This document shows, piece after piece, positions 32,158 through 40,016 of a stretch of 64,000 nt of DNA (positions within the stretch are counted from its first letter, which is position 1; each line of letters starts with the position of its first letter). Made by a program: the position numbers and the translations under genes. The notes beneath the pieces are model-generated. The model was given only the letters and a program-made list of their open reading frames with translations, was not told the DNA's origin and ran no database searches. The DNA is from SZUA-547 sp963669265 (GTDB lineage Bacteria > Pseudomonadota > Alphaproteobacteria > Rhodobacterales > Rhodobacteraceae), in assembly GCA_963669265.1 (NCBI GenBank), contig OY769916.1:3720001-3784000 (forward strand), read 5' to 3'.

Positions 32158-32294
32158 ATCCCGGCGAATGCAGATGGAACTACATTGCCTGTTAAGCACG
32201 AGGTTGCGGGTTCGAATCCCGCCCGGGCAGCCAAACGGCCCGGTAGCTCAATTGGTAGAGCGCGACACGTTTCATCACCCCTTGTCGCCGGGAT
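32158..32294 (+). ncRNA. Y RNA 4 with permuted tRNA-like module
   Basis: A 137-base unit closed by a perfect 10-bp stem (ATCCCGGCGA with TCGCCGGGAT). The Y strands are GAATGCAGATGGAACTACAT and TTTCATCACCCCTTGTCG. The insert has a T-arm (GCGGG-TTCGAAT-CCCGC), an acceptor CCGGGC/GCCCGG joined by AGCCAAACG (which still contains a GCCA tRNA-end remnant), and a D-arm (GCTCAATTGGTAGAGC). It ends 21 bp before the rtcA start, so it is co-transcribed with rtcA. Confidence 0.85.
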
Positions 32295-32315
32295 CCTTTC
32301 CCTCGAAAAGACAAT

Positions 32316-33362
32316 ATGGTTCGACGAATGAGTGTTTTAGAAGTTGACGGCTCCACCGGCGAGGGTGGCGGGCAGGTGTTGCGCACGGCGCTGAGTCTGT
32401 CGGTCGCGACGGGCCGGAATGTTCGGGTCGCGAATGTCCGTGCGGGACGGGCCAAGCCCGGCTTGATGCGCCAGCATCTGACCTGCGTGCGCGCTGCGGC
32501 AGAGATCTCGGACGCCGCTGTGGACGGCGACGAAATCGGATCACAACAGGTGCTGTTGCGTCCGAATCGGCTTCGCGCTGGGTCCTATATTTTCAAAGTC
32601 GGAACGGCCGGGTCTTGCCTGCTGGTGCTTCAAACCGTCCTTCCGCCGCTGATGCGCGCCGATGGCCCGTCCGAGATCGTTTTGGAGGGCGGCACCCACA
32701 ATCCGGCGGCGCCGCCCTGGGATTTGATCGAGCGCGCCTGGTTTCCGGCGTTGCGCGCAATGGGCGCTCAGGTGGAGGGCCGATTGGAGCGCTACGGGTT
32801 CATGCCCGCCGGCGGCGGCCGCGTTGTCGTACAGGTGACGCCTGGCGCGCCACGCCCCTTGGTCGCGCTTGATCGCGGCGGCGTTTCCGATCGGATGGCC
32901 GAGGCCTATTTCGCCAATCTTCCGGTGCAAGTCGCCGAACGCGAACTCAAAACGGTTGGCGCGCGGCTTGGACTGCCGGAGGGCGCGTTGAAGCTTCGCG
33001 AAGTCAAGTCGCAGGGGCCCGGCAACGCATTGGTCGTCACGTTGGCGCATGGATTGGGAGCTGAAGTCATCGCCGAATTTGGCGTGAAGAACCGCTCAGC
33101 GGAGTCGGTTGCGAAGTCGGTCGCCAAGGAAGCGACAGCCTATCTCGCCTCAGGAGGCGCGATCGGACGCCATCTGGCCGATCAGCTTTTGGTTCCGATG
33201 GCTCTGATGGCCGGCGGACGGTTCTCCACCGTCAAACCCAGCCGCCACACCGTCACCAACGCCGAGATCATTCGGGCGTTTTCATCGGGCGCGGTCAAGA
33301 TCCGCGCCCTCGATACAGAATATGAGATTGAGGTCGCGCCGATTGCGCGAGAAATCACATGA
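32316..33362 (+). CDS. rtcA: RNA 3'-terminal phosphate cyclase RtcA
   Basis: Enzyme that adenylylates RNA 3'-phosphate ends and converts them to 2',3'-cyclic phosphates. The 348 residues carry the family N-terminus LEVDGSTGEGGGQVLRTALSLS, NVRAGRAKPGLMRQHLTCV, the VLEGGTHNPAAPPWDLIE segment, YGFMPAGGGRVVV, and RHTVTNAEII near the C-terminus where the catalytic histidine is expected. ATG codons at 32316 and 32328 are both possible starts. It follows the fourth Y RNA and overlaps the ligase gene by ATGA. Its product ends would suit healing by the downstream phosphatase-kinase, although RtcA is usually paired with RtcB, which is absent here. Confidence 0.95.
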   Translation: MVRRMSVLEVDGSTGEGGGQVLRTALSLSVATGRNVRVANVRAGRAKPGLMRQHLTCVRAAAEISDAAVDGDEIGSQQVLLRPNRLRAGSYIFKVGTAGSCLLVLQTVLPPLMRADGPSEIVLEGGTHNPAAPPWDLIERAWFPALRAMGAQVEGRLERYGFMPAGGGRVVVQVTPGAPRPLVALDRGGVSDRMAEAYFANLPVQVAERELKTVGARLGLPEGALKLREVKSQGPGNALVVTLAHGLGAEVIAEFGVKNRSAESVAKSVAKEATAYLASGGAIGRHLADQLLVPMALMAGGRFSTVKPSRHTVTNAEIIRAFSSGAVKIRALDTEYEIEVAPIAREIT

Positions 33363-35602
33363 GACATCTTTTTTTGACGCGCGGCGCCCCGGGCGCAGGC
33401 AAATCCACCTATCTGGCCGAGCACGGCCTCGCGCCCTTCGCTGTGACGCCGGATGATGTGCGACTCTCCTTTGGCGGACTCGCCATGCAGAAGGACGGGC
33501 GCGTCACGATCAGTCAGGCGCATGAAAAACAAGTCTGGAAGCGGGTCGAGGAGATCCTCGATTTCAAAATGGGGCAGGGCCAGCTTGTCGTGCTCGACGC
33601 CACGCATCAGCGCAGCCGGGATTTTTCACTCGCCCAGAAGCTGGCGGAGCGGCATCGCTATGCGGTTCATTGCCTGGACTTCACCGGCGTTCCAAAGGAC
33701 ATCGCGCATCAGCGCAACCAAGACCGGGTCTCGTGGAAGGTTGTGCCAGATCGCGTGGTCGATACGGCATACGACCGCTTCGCCACCCACCGCGTTCCCA
33801 AAGGGATCGAGGTCTGGGACGCGCTCGCCGTCACCGATCCGCTGGACCGGATCGAGCCGCCATTGCAGGACCTGTCGGACTACGCCGCGATCGTTCATAT
33901 CGGCGATCTGCAGGGCTGTTTCGCGCCCCTGGAAGAGTTGCTGCCGAACGGATTGGACGCCGACAAGTTCTACATTTTCATCGGCGATTTGCTCGACCGC
34001 GGCATCCAGAACGGCGAGGTGATCCGCTGGGCGATGGAGCACATCGCGGGCGCTCCGAACGCGCAGCTGATCTGGGGCAATCACGAGTACCATATCCATC
34101 GGTTCTCGAAGGGCATGGATCCGGTCAGCCGGGAGTTCCATTTCAACACCCTGCCGCAGATCGAAGCGGCGGGCTTCACCCCGCGCGACGCCAACCGATT
34201 GCTGAAAGAGGCGGTGGACGCGATGCGCTATGTCTATCGCGGCCAGAATGTATTGATCACCCATGCCGGGATCGCGCGTGTGCCTGAGCGTCTGGCCGTC
34301 CTGCCGTCACAGACCTTCTGGAAGGGTACGGGGACCTATGACGATCCTGTGGATGTGACGTTCTCGAAGAACGCCGATGACTGGGTGCAGGTCCATGGCC
34401 ACCGCAACTCGAAGAAGCTGCCGGTCCAGGCCGCGCCGGGCTCGTTCAACCTCGAAGCCGAGATCGAGTTTGGCGGCCATCTGCGTGTGATGACGCTGAC
34501 GGGGCACGGCACCGGCAGCGCCGTCTCGACGCAGGAGATCCGCAGTACCATCTTTCGCAAGCACCGCGAAGGTCGTTCGGATGTGCTGCACAAATCCGAC
34601 CTAAATTCCGAAGGCAAGCTCTCCGCCTCGCTGTTGGGTAAGCTGGAGGAGCACCCGCTGGTGCGCGCGAAATCCTTCGCCAGCCGGCCGCATATTCGCT
34701 CGCTGAACTTCACCCGCAAAGCCTTCTACGACGGCAAGTGGGATGAGGTGAACGTGATGGCTCGCGGTCTGTTCGTCGCCGATGACCGCCGGATCGTGGC
34801 GCGTTCCTACCCGAAATTCTTCAATCTCGAAGAGCGGGCGGAGACGCAGATGCGCAATCTGCGCCGCTCGCTGAGCTTTCCGCTCAAGACCTGGGTCAAG
34901 GAAAACGGTTTCCTCGGCATACTCGGCTGGGATCATCTGGCGGATCAGCCGGGGCCGTTCTTTGCGTCAAAATCCACGCCGGAAGGAGACTTCTCGGGCT
35001 GGTTCAAGGAAATCTTCCTCGCTGATGCGAGCGAGACCGGCGCGTCGAAGGCTGCGGATATCGTGCGAAACCGCAATCTAACGTTGATCTTCGAGGTCAA
35101 CGACCCGGAGCGCGATCCGCATATGATCGCCTATGACCGGGCGCATGTGGTTCTGCTGGATGCGATCTTCCGGACCGAGAAATACCGGCGGGTCGATTAC
35201 AACGACCTCAAGCAAATCGCCGCCTCGATCGGCGTCGCGGTGAAGCAGCCGGGGCCGTCTTTGCCGGATTGGGGCCAGTTCGAGGGCTGGATGAAATCAG
35301 TCAACGCGCAGGGGCGCTACTTCCAATGGAAGGGTCAGGACATTGAGGGTTTCGTCGTCGAGGACGCCGACGGCTATATGTTCAAAATCAAGCTGGATTT
35401 CTACAGCTTCTGGAAAGGCATGCGCGGCCATCGCGATCGGGTGCGCAAGTCGCGGGAGAACGGCCAGCCGGTGCCCCTGCCGCGGTTTGACGACGACGAG
35501 GCGCGCGCGTTCCATGACTGGCTGATCACCCAGCCGACGGAGGCGCTATCGGATGACATCATCACGCTGAGGAAGAAGTTCGCGATCAAGTTGGGAGCGT
35601 GA
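33359..35602 (+). CDS. Three-domain RNA end-healing and sealing enzyme: kinase, phosphatase and Rnl-type ligase
   Basis: A 747-residue repair enzyme. The N-terminal P-loop polynucleotide kinase has GAPGAGKST (9-17) and LDATHQ. From about 178 a calcineurin-like phosphatase shows H180-IGDLQGC, IGDLLDRG, WGNHEYHIH, THAG and VHGH. From about 450 an RNA ligase domain shows ARGLFVADDRRIVARSYPKFFNLEE, nucleotidyl lysine K514 in WVKENGFLGILG, IFEVNDPERDP and EGFVVEDADGYMFKIKLDFYSFW. It could phosphorylate 5' ends, remove 3' phosphates and join the break with ATP. The plan resembles clostridial Pnkp, but the ligase looks Rnl1-like and no Hen1 partner is visible. It is the last gene of the RtcR-controlled operon. 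Confidence 0.9.
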   Translation: MRHLFLTRGAPGAGKSTYLAEHGLAPFAVTPDDVRLSFGGLAMQKDGRVTISQAHEKQVWKRVEEILDFKMGQGQLVVLDATHQRSRDFSLAQKLAERHRYAVHCLDFTGVPKDIAHQRNQDRVSWKVVPDRVVDTAYDRFATHRVPKGIEVWDALAVTDPLDRIEPPLQDLSDYAAIVHIGDLQGCFAPLEELLPNGLDADKFYIFIGDLLDRGIQNGEVIRWAMEHIAGAPNAQLIWGNHEYHIHRFSKGMDPVSREFHFNTLPQIEAAGFTPRDANRLLKEAVDAMRYVYRGQNVLITHAGIARVPERLAVLPSQTFWKGTGTYDDPVDVTFSKNADDWVQVHGHRNSKKLPVQAAPGSFNLEAEIEFGGHLRVMTLTGHGTGSAVSTQEIRSTIFRKHREGRSDVLHKSDLNSEGKLSASLLGKLEEHPLVRAKSFASRPHIRSLNFTRKAFYDGKWDEVNVMARGLFVADDRRIVARSYPKFFNLEERAETQMRNLRRSLSFPLKTWVKENGFLGILGWDHLADQPGPFFASKSTPEGDFSGWFKEIFLADASETGASKAADIVRNRNLTLIFEVNDPERDPHMIAYDRAHVVLLDAIFRTEKYRRVDYNDLKQIAASIGVAVKQPGPSLPDWGQFEGWMKSVNAQGRYFQWKGQDIEGFVVEDADGYMFKIKLDFYSFWKGMRGHRDRVRKSRENGQPVPLPRFDDDEARAFHDWLITQPTEALSDDIITLRKKFAIKLGA

Positions 35603-35891
35603 GCTCGCGAGACGGATCGCGATAAGTTTTCTTGTACGGCGGTTTGAATGTGTGCTTGAAAGTTTGCGGCCCATACCAGTCATTCGACGCGCCAGTTCGT
35701 GCGGCAGCGCAGCTTCAATAAAGCAGACACTAATTTATACTCCAACACGCGCGACAGTGCGCCTGGTTACTCAATGCTGGGCGAGAGAAGATTATGATTG
35801 ATCTACGAAAAATTGGCGAAGATTGCGTCTGGCGTTGAGCCTCCCCCACTGAGTTGGTCCACCGTTATTTTTAGGAAACGGAGGATCAGAG

Positions 35892-36170
35892 ATGGCGAAC
35901 AAGCGACACAAACCGGAGGAGATTGTCACCAAGCTGCGGCAGGTTGAAGTGCTTGTCGGGCAAGGCATGGCGCGGGTGGATGCGATCCGCGAGATGCGCA
36001 TTGCTGAGCAAACCTACTACCGATGGCGCAAGCAGTATGGCGGGATGGGAACCGACCAGCTGAAGGAACTCAAACGGCTTCCGAAGGAGAACGAACGGCT
36101 GAGAAAGGCGGTGTCCGACCTCACGCTGGACAAGCTGATCCTGACGGAAGCCGCACGGGGAAACTACTAA
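35892..36170 (+). CDS. IS3-family transposase OrfA
   Basis: A 92-residue helix-turn-helix protein that binds the element ends. It contains KRHKPEEIVTKLRQVEVLVGQG, REMRIAEQTYYRWRKQYGGM and a leucine-zipper tail (LKRLPKENERLRKAVSDLTLDKLIL). Near its end the heptamer GGGAAAC (36158-36164) sits in the right phase (G GGA AAC) for a -1 ribosomal frameshift into OrfB, which would give the fused OrfAB transposase. Confidence 0.9.
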   Translation: MANKRHKPEEIVTKLRQVEVLVGQGMARVDAIREMRIAEQTYYRWRKQYGGMGTDQLKELKRLPKENERLRKAVSDLTLDKLILTEAARGNY

Positions 36171-37018
36171 GCCCCGCCCGCCGTCGCGCCTGCATTGATC
36201 ATGTTCGCGGCCGGATCAAGGTGTCGGAGCGCCGTGTCTGCCGCGTTCTTGGCCAGCATCGTTCGACCCAGAGGCGCCAGCCACAAGGCCGGGCCGACGA
36301 AGAGCGCCTGGTCGCGGACATGATCGAACTGGCGCGCCAGTATGGCCGCTACGGCTATCGCCGGATCGCAGCTCTGCTGCGAGACGCGGGCTGGCTGGTG
36401 AACGACAAGCGCGTCGAGCGCCTGTGGCGACGGGAGGGGCTGAAAGTGCCTGCAAGGCAACCAAAGAAGGGGCGGCTCTGGCTGAATGACGGATCATGTG
36501 TCCGGCTGCGGCCGGAGCATCGCAATCACGTCTGGTCCTATGACTTCGTCCATTGCCGGACCGATGATGGTCGGGCGTTCCGGACGCTGAACATCCTTGA
36601 TGAGCATTCCAAGGAATGTCTGGCCATCAAGGTGGATCGCAAGCTGAACTCCACCGATGTCATTGATGCGCTCACCGACCTGTTCATCCTGCGCGGCCCA
36701 CCCGCCTTCATACGCTCGGACAACGGTCCTGAATTCGTCGCCCAGGCTGTCCGGGACTGGATCGCGGCCGTCGGCGCCAAGACAGCCTACATCGAGCCGG
36801 GATCGCCGTGGGAGAACGGATACTGCGAGAGCTTCAACGCCCGATTCCGCGATGAGCTGCTCAACGGCGAAATCTTCTACAGTCTGCGCGAGGCCCAAAT
36901 CCTGATCGAGCAATGGAGGCGACACTACAATACGAAGCGCCCACACAGCGCCCTGGGATACCGACCGCCAGCGCCGGAAAGCTTCGTTCCAATGGACCGG
37001 AGACCAGCCGTGCACTAA
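36158..37018 (+). CDS. IS3-family transposase OrfB (DDE), reached by -1 frameshift
   Basis: Catalytic part of the transposase. The frame is open from 36023, but homology begins at about LLSPARRRACIDHVRG, just after the GGGAAAC slip site of OrfA. Visible are the HTH_21-like YGYRRIAALLRDAGW, the first catalytic Asp in VWSYDFVH, the second in FIRSDNGPEF, and the Glu in GSPWENGYCESFNARFRDELL, then HYNTKRPHSALGYRPP. All DDE residues are present and the frame is intact, so the element may be active. Confidence 0.88.
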   Translation, partial: GKLLSPARRRACIDHVRGRIKVSERRVCRVLGQHRSTQRRQPQGRADEERLVADMIELARQYGRYGYRRIAALLRDAGWLVNDKRVERLWRREGLKVPARQPKKGRLWLNDGSCVRLRPEHRNHVWSYDFVHCRTDDGRAFRTLNILDEHSKECLAIKVDRKLNSTDVIDALTDLFILRGPPAFIRSDNGPEFVAQAVRDWIAAVGAKTAYIEPGSPWENGYCESFNARFRDELLNGEIFYSLREAQILIEQWRRHYNTKRPHSALGYRPPAPESFVPMDRRPAVH

Positions 37019-37052
37019 CAATCAAACTGGACCAGTCAGGCGGGGCTGCTCA

Positions 37053-37349
37053 GCGAACCCGCTTGCCGACACGCCCATTCTCCGCCTCTTTCGCGCGCAT
37101 CAGGCGCTCAACGATGATGCGGCGAAGTACATCAGCGATCATCGTGAAGGGGATGACGAGGAGCTAGAGCAGCTGTTCTATCAGCAGTCGGACAAGATCA
37201 AAGCGGAGATGATGGCGACTCCCTGCACATGCGCGGCGGATTTTGCGGCCAAGGTCATCGTCGATACCTGCAAAGGCGGCCTCTATTCCGATTGGGAAAC
37301 CGGCGGGCTTTGGATCGAAGCTCGTAGGCTCGTGGGAGTAGCGTCATGA
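37053..37349 (+). pseudogene. Small gene decapitated by the IS element
   Basis: An open frame of 98 codons begins exactly at the IS right end and has no plausible start of its own before an internal Met-Met. It reads NPLADTPILRLFRAHQALNDD...EELEQLFYQQSDKIKAEMM...CTCAADFAAKVIVDTC...GGLYSDWETGGLWIEARRLV. This type of small helical protein is common in alphaproteobacterial phage-like regions. The stop overlaps the next ATG (ATGA), so it was once the first gene of a pair. Only the first residues appear lost. Confidence 0.7.
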
Positions 37350-37837
37350 AACGGCGTGACTTCCTGAAAGCCTCAACGCCCGCCCTTGCTCTGCCCGCTC
37401 TCGCAGCCTCTGACAGCGCCGCAGAGCCGTTTCCAACCGAGTTGACCATAGTGCGCGTCACCGAGTCCGAGCTGGGGCCCAGAGGCGTCCGCTGCGGCGA
37501 TCTGGCGGTTGTCGTGCAAGAGCCGGGCTACAGGTGTGACAGCACCTATCTTGACCCCAACGGGCGCGCGGTGGTCGTCCAGCATTTGATTACCGACGGC
37601 ATTCGTATTCATACCGTCAACGACGCTGCCGACGATGAAGAGACGCGTTTCAACATCATCGCTAAAGGTCTCAGCAAGGAGGAGTTCGCCGAGAGGGGAT
37701 ACCGCTATATCGAGTCCGTATTCTATCGGCTGGAGAGCGGACGCTTGATGCAGGGGTGCACGTATCGCTCGGATGAGGAGGTTGCCGTCACGAAGTACGA
37801 GGACGCCGAGACGTATCATGCTTCGACAGAGCTTTGA
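37346..37837 (+). CDS. Secreted protein with Tat-like signal, unknown function
   Basis: A 163-residue protein starting MKRRDFLKASTPALALPALAAS, a twin-arginine-type signal followed by a mature domain with three cysteines (two at RCGDLAVVVQEPGYRCD, one at QGCTYRSDE). No family recognised. It overlaps the IS-truncated gene by 4 bases, so its translation may have suffered from the insertion. Confidence 0.65.
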   Translation: MKRRDFLKASTPALALPALAASDSAAEPFPTELTIVRVTESELGPRGVRCGDLAVVVQEPGYRCDSTYLDPNGRAVVVQHLITDGIRIHTVNDAADDEETRFNIIAKGLSKEEFAERGYRYIESVFYRLESGRLMQGCTYRSDEEVAVTKYEDAETYHASTEL

Positions 37838-37934
37838 TCAGTAGGAGGCCGTCTAGCCTTGGGAGCGACAAACCACCAAGCTTTAAATGCACTCGATAGT
37901 TGATAATCTCGCGCTCATTGGAAGCTGAAGGTGG

Positions 37935-38948
37935 GTGCAAACTTTGAACTTCGAGCTTTTTGAACTTCTGGGCTTTGGCGGTACCGGCCTTGCCGTAACG
38001 GTCGCCGTAGTTGCGCTATTTTGGAATGCGGACGGCGCTATATCAAAGGAATTTCGAGAAGACATTCGAGACAGGCTCGTTCGAATTGACCTCGATGTGT
38101 CGGGCGTGAACTGGGTTGATGTGTTCAACCGGCTAGTTGATTGGATTTTTGGTCCGCGACTGATTTCGTTGAGAGCCGTTCTTATCTCTTTTCTGGTTTC
38201 TATTGCTTTTGTGCTTTTGTTCTCGGTCGTGCTTTTGCTTGTCGTAGCAGATCAATCAGGAGAGTGGCTGACAGAAGACCTTTTAATGCCATTAATCGCC
38301 ATCACATTGATTGGCGCGCTGTTAAACCCGGTAATTGACTTCGTGTCTTTGCTGCAGACCAGATGGATCTTGCGGATAAATGAAATCTGGAGCGGGTCTA
38401 TGCTAAATAAGATAGCTGCTTTGATTTTAGATTTCATTGCTACACTGGCAATATTTACGATTGGCTTTGGGATTGTAACCGAATTATTCTTCTCTCTATT
38501 GTCAGGTGGGATCAATCTATTTGAGGACGTTCTGTGGGTGGATATCGTCGATGTTGTACTTGCTGCGCTACTGTTTGGTGACGGGGTGCCTGAAGACGCC
38601 ATTGCCAGCGTATTCCTTTATTCTACGCTCATGACTTCGATATGGCTTTGGCTGTTCATTGCTGGAGCATTTGTCATTCGGAACGCTGCACGGTTCCAGC
38701 GAGGAGTCCAAGTGCTGAGATATGCTCTGCCAATCAATGAGAAGCCTATGCGATCAATCGGGATGGTGGCGGGCATGATCACAGCGCTGGGGTTTCTCGT
38801 CTACGGCCTGTTTAGCGACTCAGCGCCAGAGGCCGTGGTTCCGTCAACGGAGCTGCCAGCCGTTGAGAGTGGGCGGGCTACAATCGGACTGGCTCGAATA
38901 GATTGGCTTGAGTCAATCATAGCGCCAGATCACGTCGAACTTGGGTAA
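37935..38948 (+). CDS. Multi-pass membrane protein of unknown function
   Basis: A 337-residue protein from a GTG start, with about six or seven hydrophobic helices (near residues 14-30, 78-105, 116-135, 160-190, 200-215, 235-255 and 275-292). A charged loop (AISKEFREDIRDRLVRIDLDV) lies after the first helix. Codon use is clearly more AT-rich than in the flanking chromosome, which suggests horizontal transfer. No recognisable family. It sits in the accessory stretch between the IS and tRNA-Thr and is followed by a small coiled-coil protein. Confidence 0.7.
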   Translation: MQTLNFELFELLGFGGTGLAVTVAVVALFWNADGAISKEFREDIRDRLVRIDLDVSGVNWVDVFNRLVDWIFGPRLISLRAVLISFLVSIAFVLLFSVVLLLVVADQSGEWLTEDLLMPLIAITLIGALLNPVIDFVSLLQTRWILRINEIWSGSMLNKIAALILDFIATLAIFTIGFGIVTELFFSLLSGGINLFEDVLWVDIVDVVLAALLFGDGVPEDAIASVFLYSTLMTSIWLWLFIAGAFVIRNAARFQRGVQVLRYALPINEKPMRSIGMVAGMITALGFLVYGLFSDSAPEAVVPSTELPAVESGRATIGLARIDWLESIIAPDHVELG

Positions 38949-38992
38949 GGTGGTTCTGCGCGTTCCCCATTCTGGCCTTGAGGATCTGCGAG

Positions 38993-39430
38993 ATGCCAAC
39001 GGATGATCCCGAACTGAATACGAAGATTGCATTGCTTTTGGCTGGCGGTTTTATCGGTCTTGTCAGTGGGCTCGTAACCACTGCACTTGCTCACTACCTA
39101 ACCAACAAACGCATCAAACGATTGCAGGAGCGGGAAGACCAGCTGCGACTGAAAGAGCGTGACCGCGAGGACAAACTAAGGCGCGAAGAACTTACGCGAG
39201 ACCGGCAGTCCTACATCGACCAGCTCGGTCGCGATAATCGCCTTCGGCTGATCGAAATGTTGGCGCGAGACTGTGACAGGCTTATCGAACAACTCGAAAA
39301 AGTGCCTGAAACCGCCGTCGATACGCAGCTCAAGCTTGAACGCAGGCTGGATGCAATCCGAAGGGAACGTCAAAGGCTGATGCAGATGGAGGGCTTTTAC
39401 AAAGACTTCGACCCCTACAGCATCGACTAG
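38993..39430 (+). CDS. Small membrane-anchored coiled-coil protein
   Basis: A 145-residue protein with one N-terminal membrane helix (IALLLAGGFIGLVSGLVTTALAHYL), then a long highly charged coiled coil (RIKRLQEREDQLRLKERDREDKLRREELTRDR and on). ATG at 38993 with GAGG upstream is preferred over a TTG 15 bases earlier. Function unknown; it may act with the neighbouring membrane protein. Confidence 0.65.
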   Translation: MPTDDPELNTKIALLLAGGFIGLVSGLVTTALAHYLTNKRIKRLQEREDQLRLKERDREDKLRREELTRDRQSYIDQLGRDNRLRLIEMLARDCDRLIEQLEKVPETAVDTQLKLERRLDAIRRERQRLMQMEGFYKDFDPYSID

Positions 39431-39495
39431 TGCTTCTGGTGCATTCGCGCCAACTCGACTGTAGCAACTTTAGCAACTGTAGCAGGGGTGGGCGC

Positions 39496-39777
39496 TCAGA
39501 ATTCGCCGTCTTCGTCGTCGTAGTAGCCGTTCTCAAAGCGCTGCGCGGCCTCCCACGCGAAATCCAGTAGGAACTCCAGAATCTCCGGATTCAGTAGCAT
39601 GTAGTCAAACTCGCTGCAGTCGATCAAAACTTCTCCATCCGGTCCCGCATCTGAAATCGTGAACGGATCGAACTCCAGGTCCAAGAACGTGGCGGAAACG
39701 TACGGTATCTCAGGCGGTTCCGGCGGCTCTTGAGGGGCGGGACCAGCGAACGGACCTTTAATCACATTGTCCGTCAT
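39496..39777 (-). CDS. Small acidic protein of unknown function
   Basis: A 93-residue protein, strongly acidic, with a proline-rich N-terminus (GPAPQEPPEPPEIP) and an acidic aromatic tail (FENGYYDDEDGEF). The middle looks like a single alpha/beta unit. Lies between the accessory genes and tRNA-Thr on the opposite strand. Not recognised; codon use supports a real gene only moderately. Confidence 0.5.
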   Translation of the reverse strand: MTDNVIKGPFAGPAPQEPPEPPEIPYVSATFLDLEFDPFTISDAGPDGEVLIDCSEFDYMLLNPEILEFLLDFAWEAAQRFENGYYDDEDGEF

Positions 39778-39868
39778 TGAAGGCCGCGAAATCGCACTCG
39801 GTGGAAGACAGGTGGAAGACAGCCGCCCATGTTCGCGGCGTCGTAATTTGCTAAGTAATTGAAATAAT

Positions 39869-39944
39869 TGGTGCCGGCTGAGGGACTTGAACCCCCGACC
39901 CCCTGATTACAAATCAGGTGCTCTACCAGCTGAGCTAAGCCGGC
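39869..39944 (-). tRNA. tRNA-Thr (anticodon TGT)
   Basis: Read on the minus strand: acceptor GCCGGCT pairs with AGCCGGC, with encoded CCA. The D-arm is GCTCAGCTGGTAGAGC, the anticodon arm CTGATT-TGT-AATCAG, and the T-arm GGGGG-TTCAAGT-CCCTC. All stems fold and the anticodon TGT reads Thr ACA codons. It bounds the accessory region and is a plausible integration site, although no integrase or duplicated tRNA end is visible. Confidence 0.95.
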
Positions 39945-40016
39945 TCCATGCGCGTCTCAATACCGGCGCGGCGCGGCGGGTTCAAGCGGCCAAGACGCCG
40001 GGCCGGATCCCGCGCA

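Larger units (their letters stand above)
35835..37052 (+). mobile_element. IS3-family insertion sequence (about 1.2 kb)
   Basis: Element with two overlapping transposase frames and imperfect terminal repeats. The left end reads TGAGCCTCCCCCACTGAGTT then GGTCCA, and the right end in reverse reads TGAGCAGCCCCGCCTGACT then GGTCCA. A possible 3-bp target duplication GCG flanks it (35832-35834 and 37053-37055). The exact left edge is uncertain by one base. Gene layout and DDE transposase place it in the IS3 family, near the IS407/IS2-type groups. Confidence 0.88.

Noticed and set aside
31861..32262. Apparent ordinary tRNA genes between the Ro60 gene and rtcA (T-arms and D-arms are conspicuous)
   Set aside because: The arms are in permuted order, the acceptor stems are capped by short loops, and no anticodon loop is present. 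They are parts of Y RNA units, not decoding tRNAs.
32027..32347. Open frame of 106 codons across the Y RNA array
   Set aside because: It lies over the structured RNA units, has no ribosome site and shows no protein-like composition.
35794..35838. Short coding start (14 codons) before the IS, considered as the lost 5' end of the decapitated gene
   Set aside because: Joining it across the IS with the 3-bp target duplication gives the wrong frame for the downstream remnant, so it is probably unrelated.
39869..39944. tRNA-Thr as a proven att site of an integrated island
   Set aside because: No integrase gene and no duplicated tRNA 3' end could be found within the window; only a suggestion remains.
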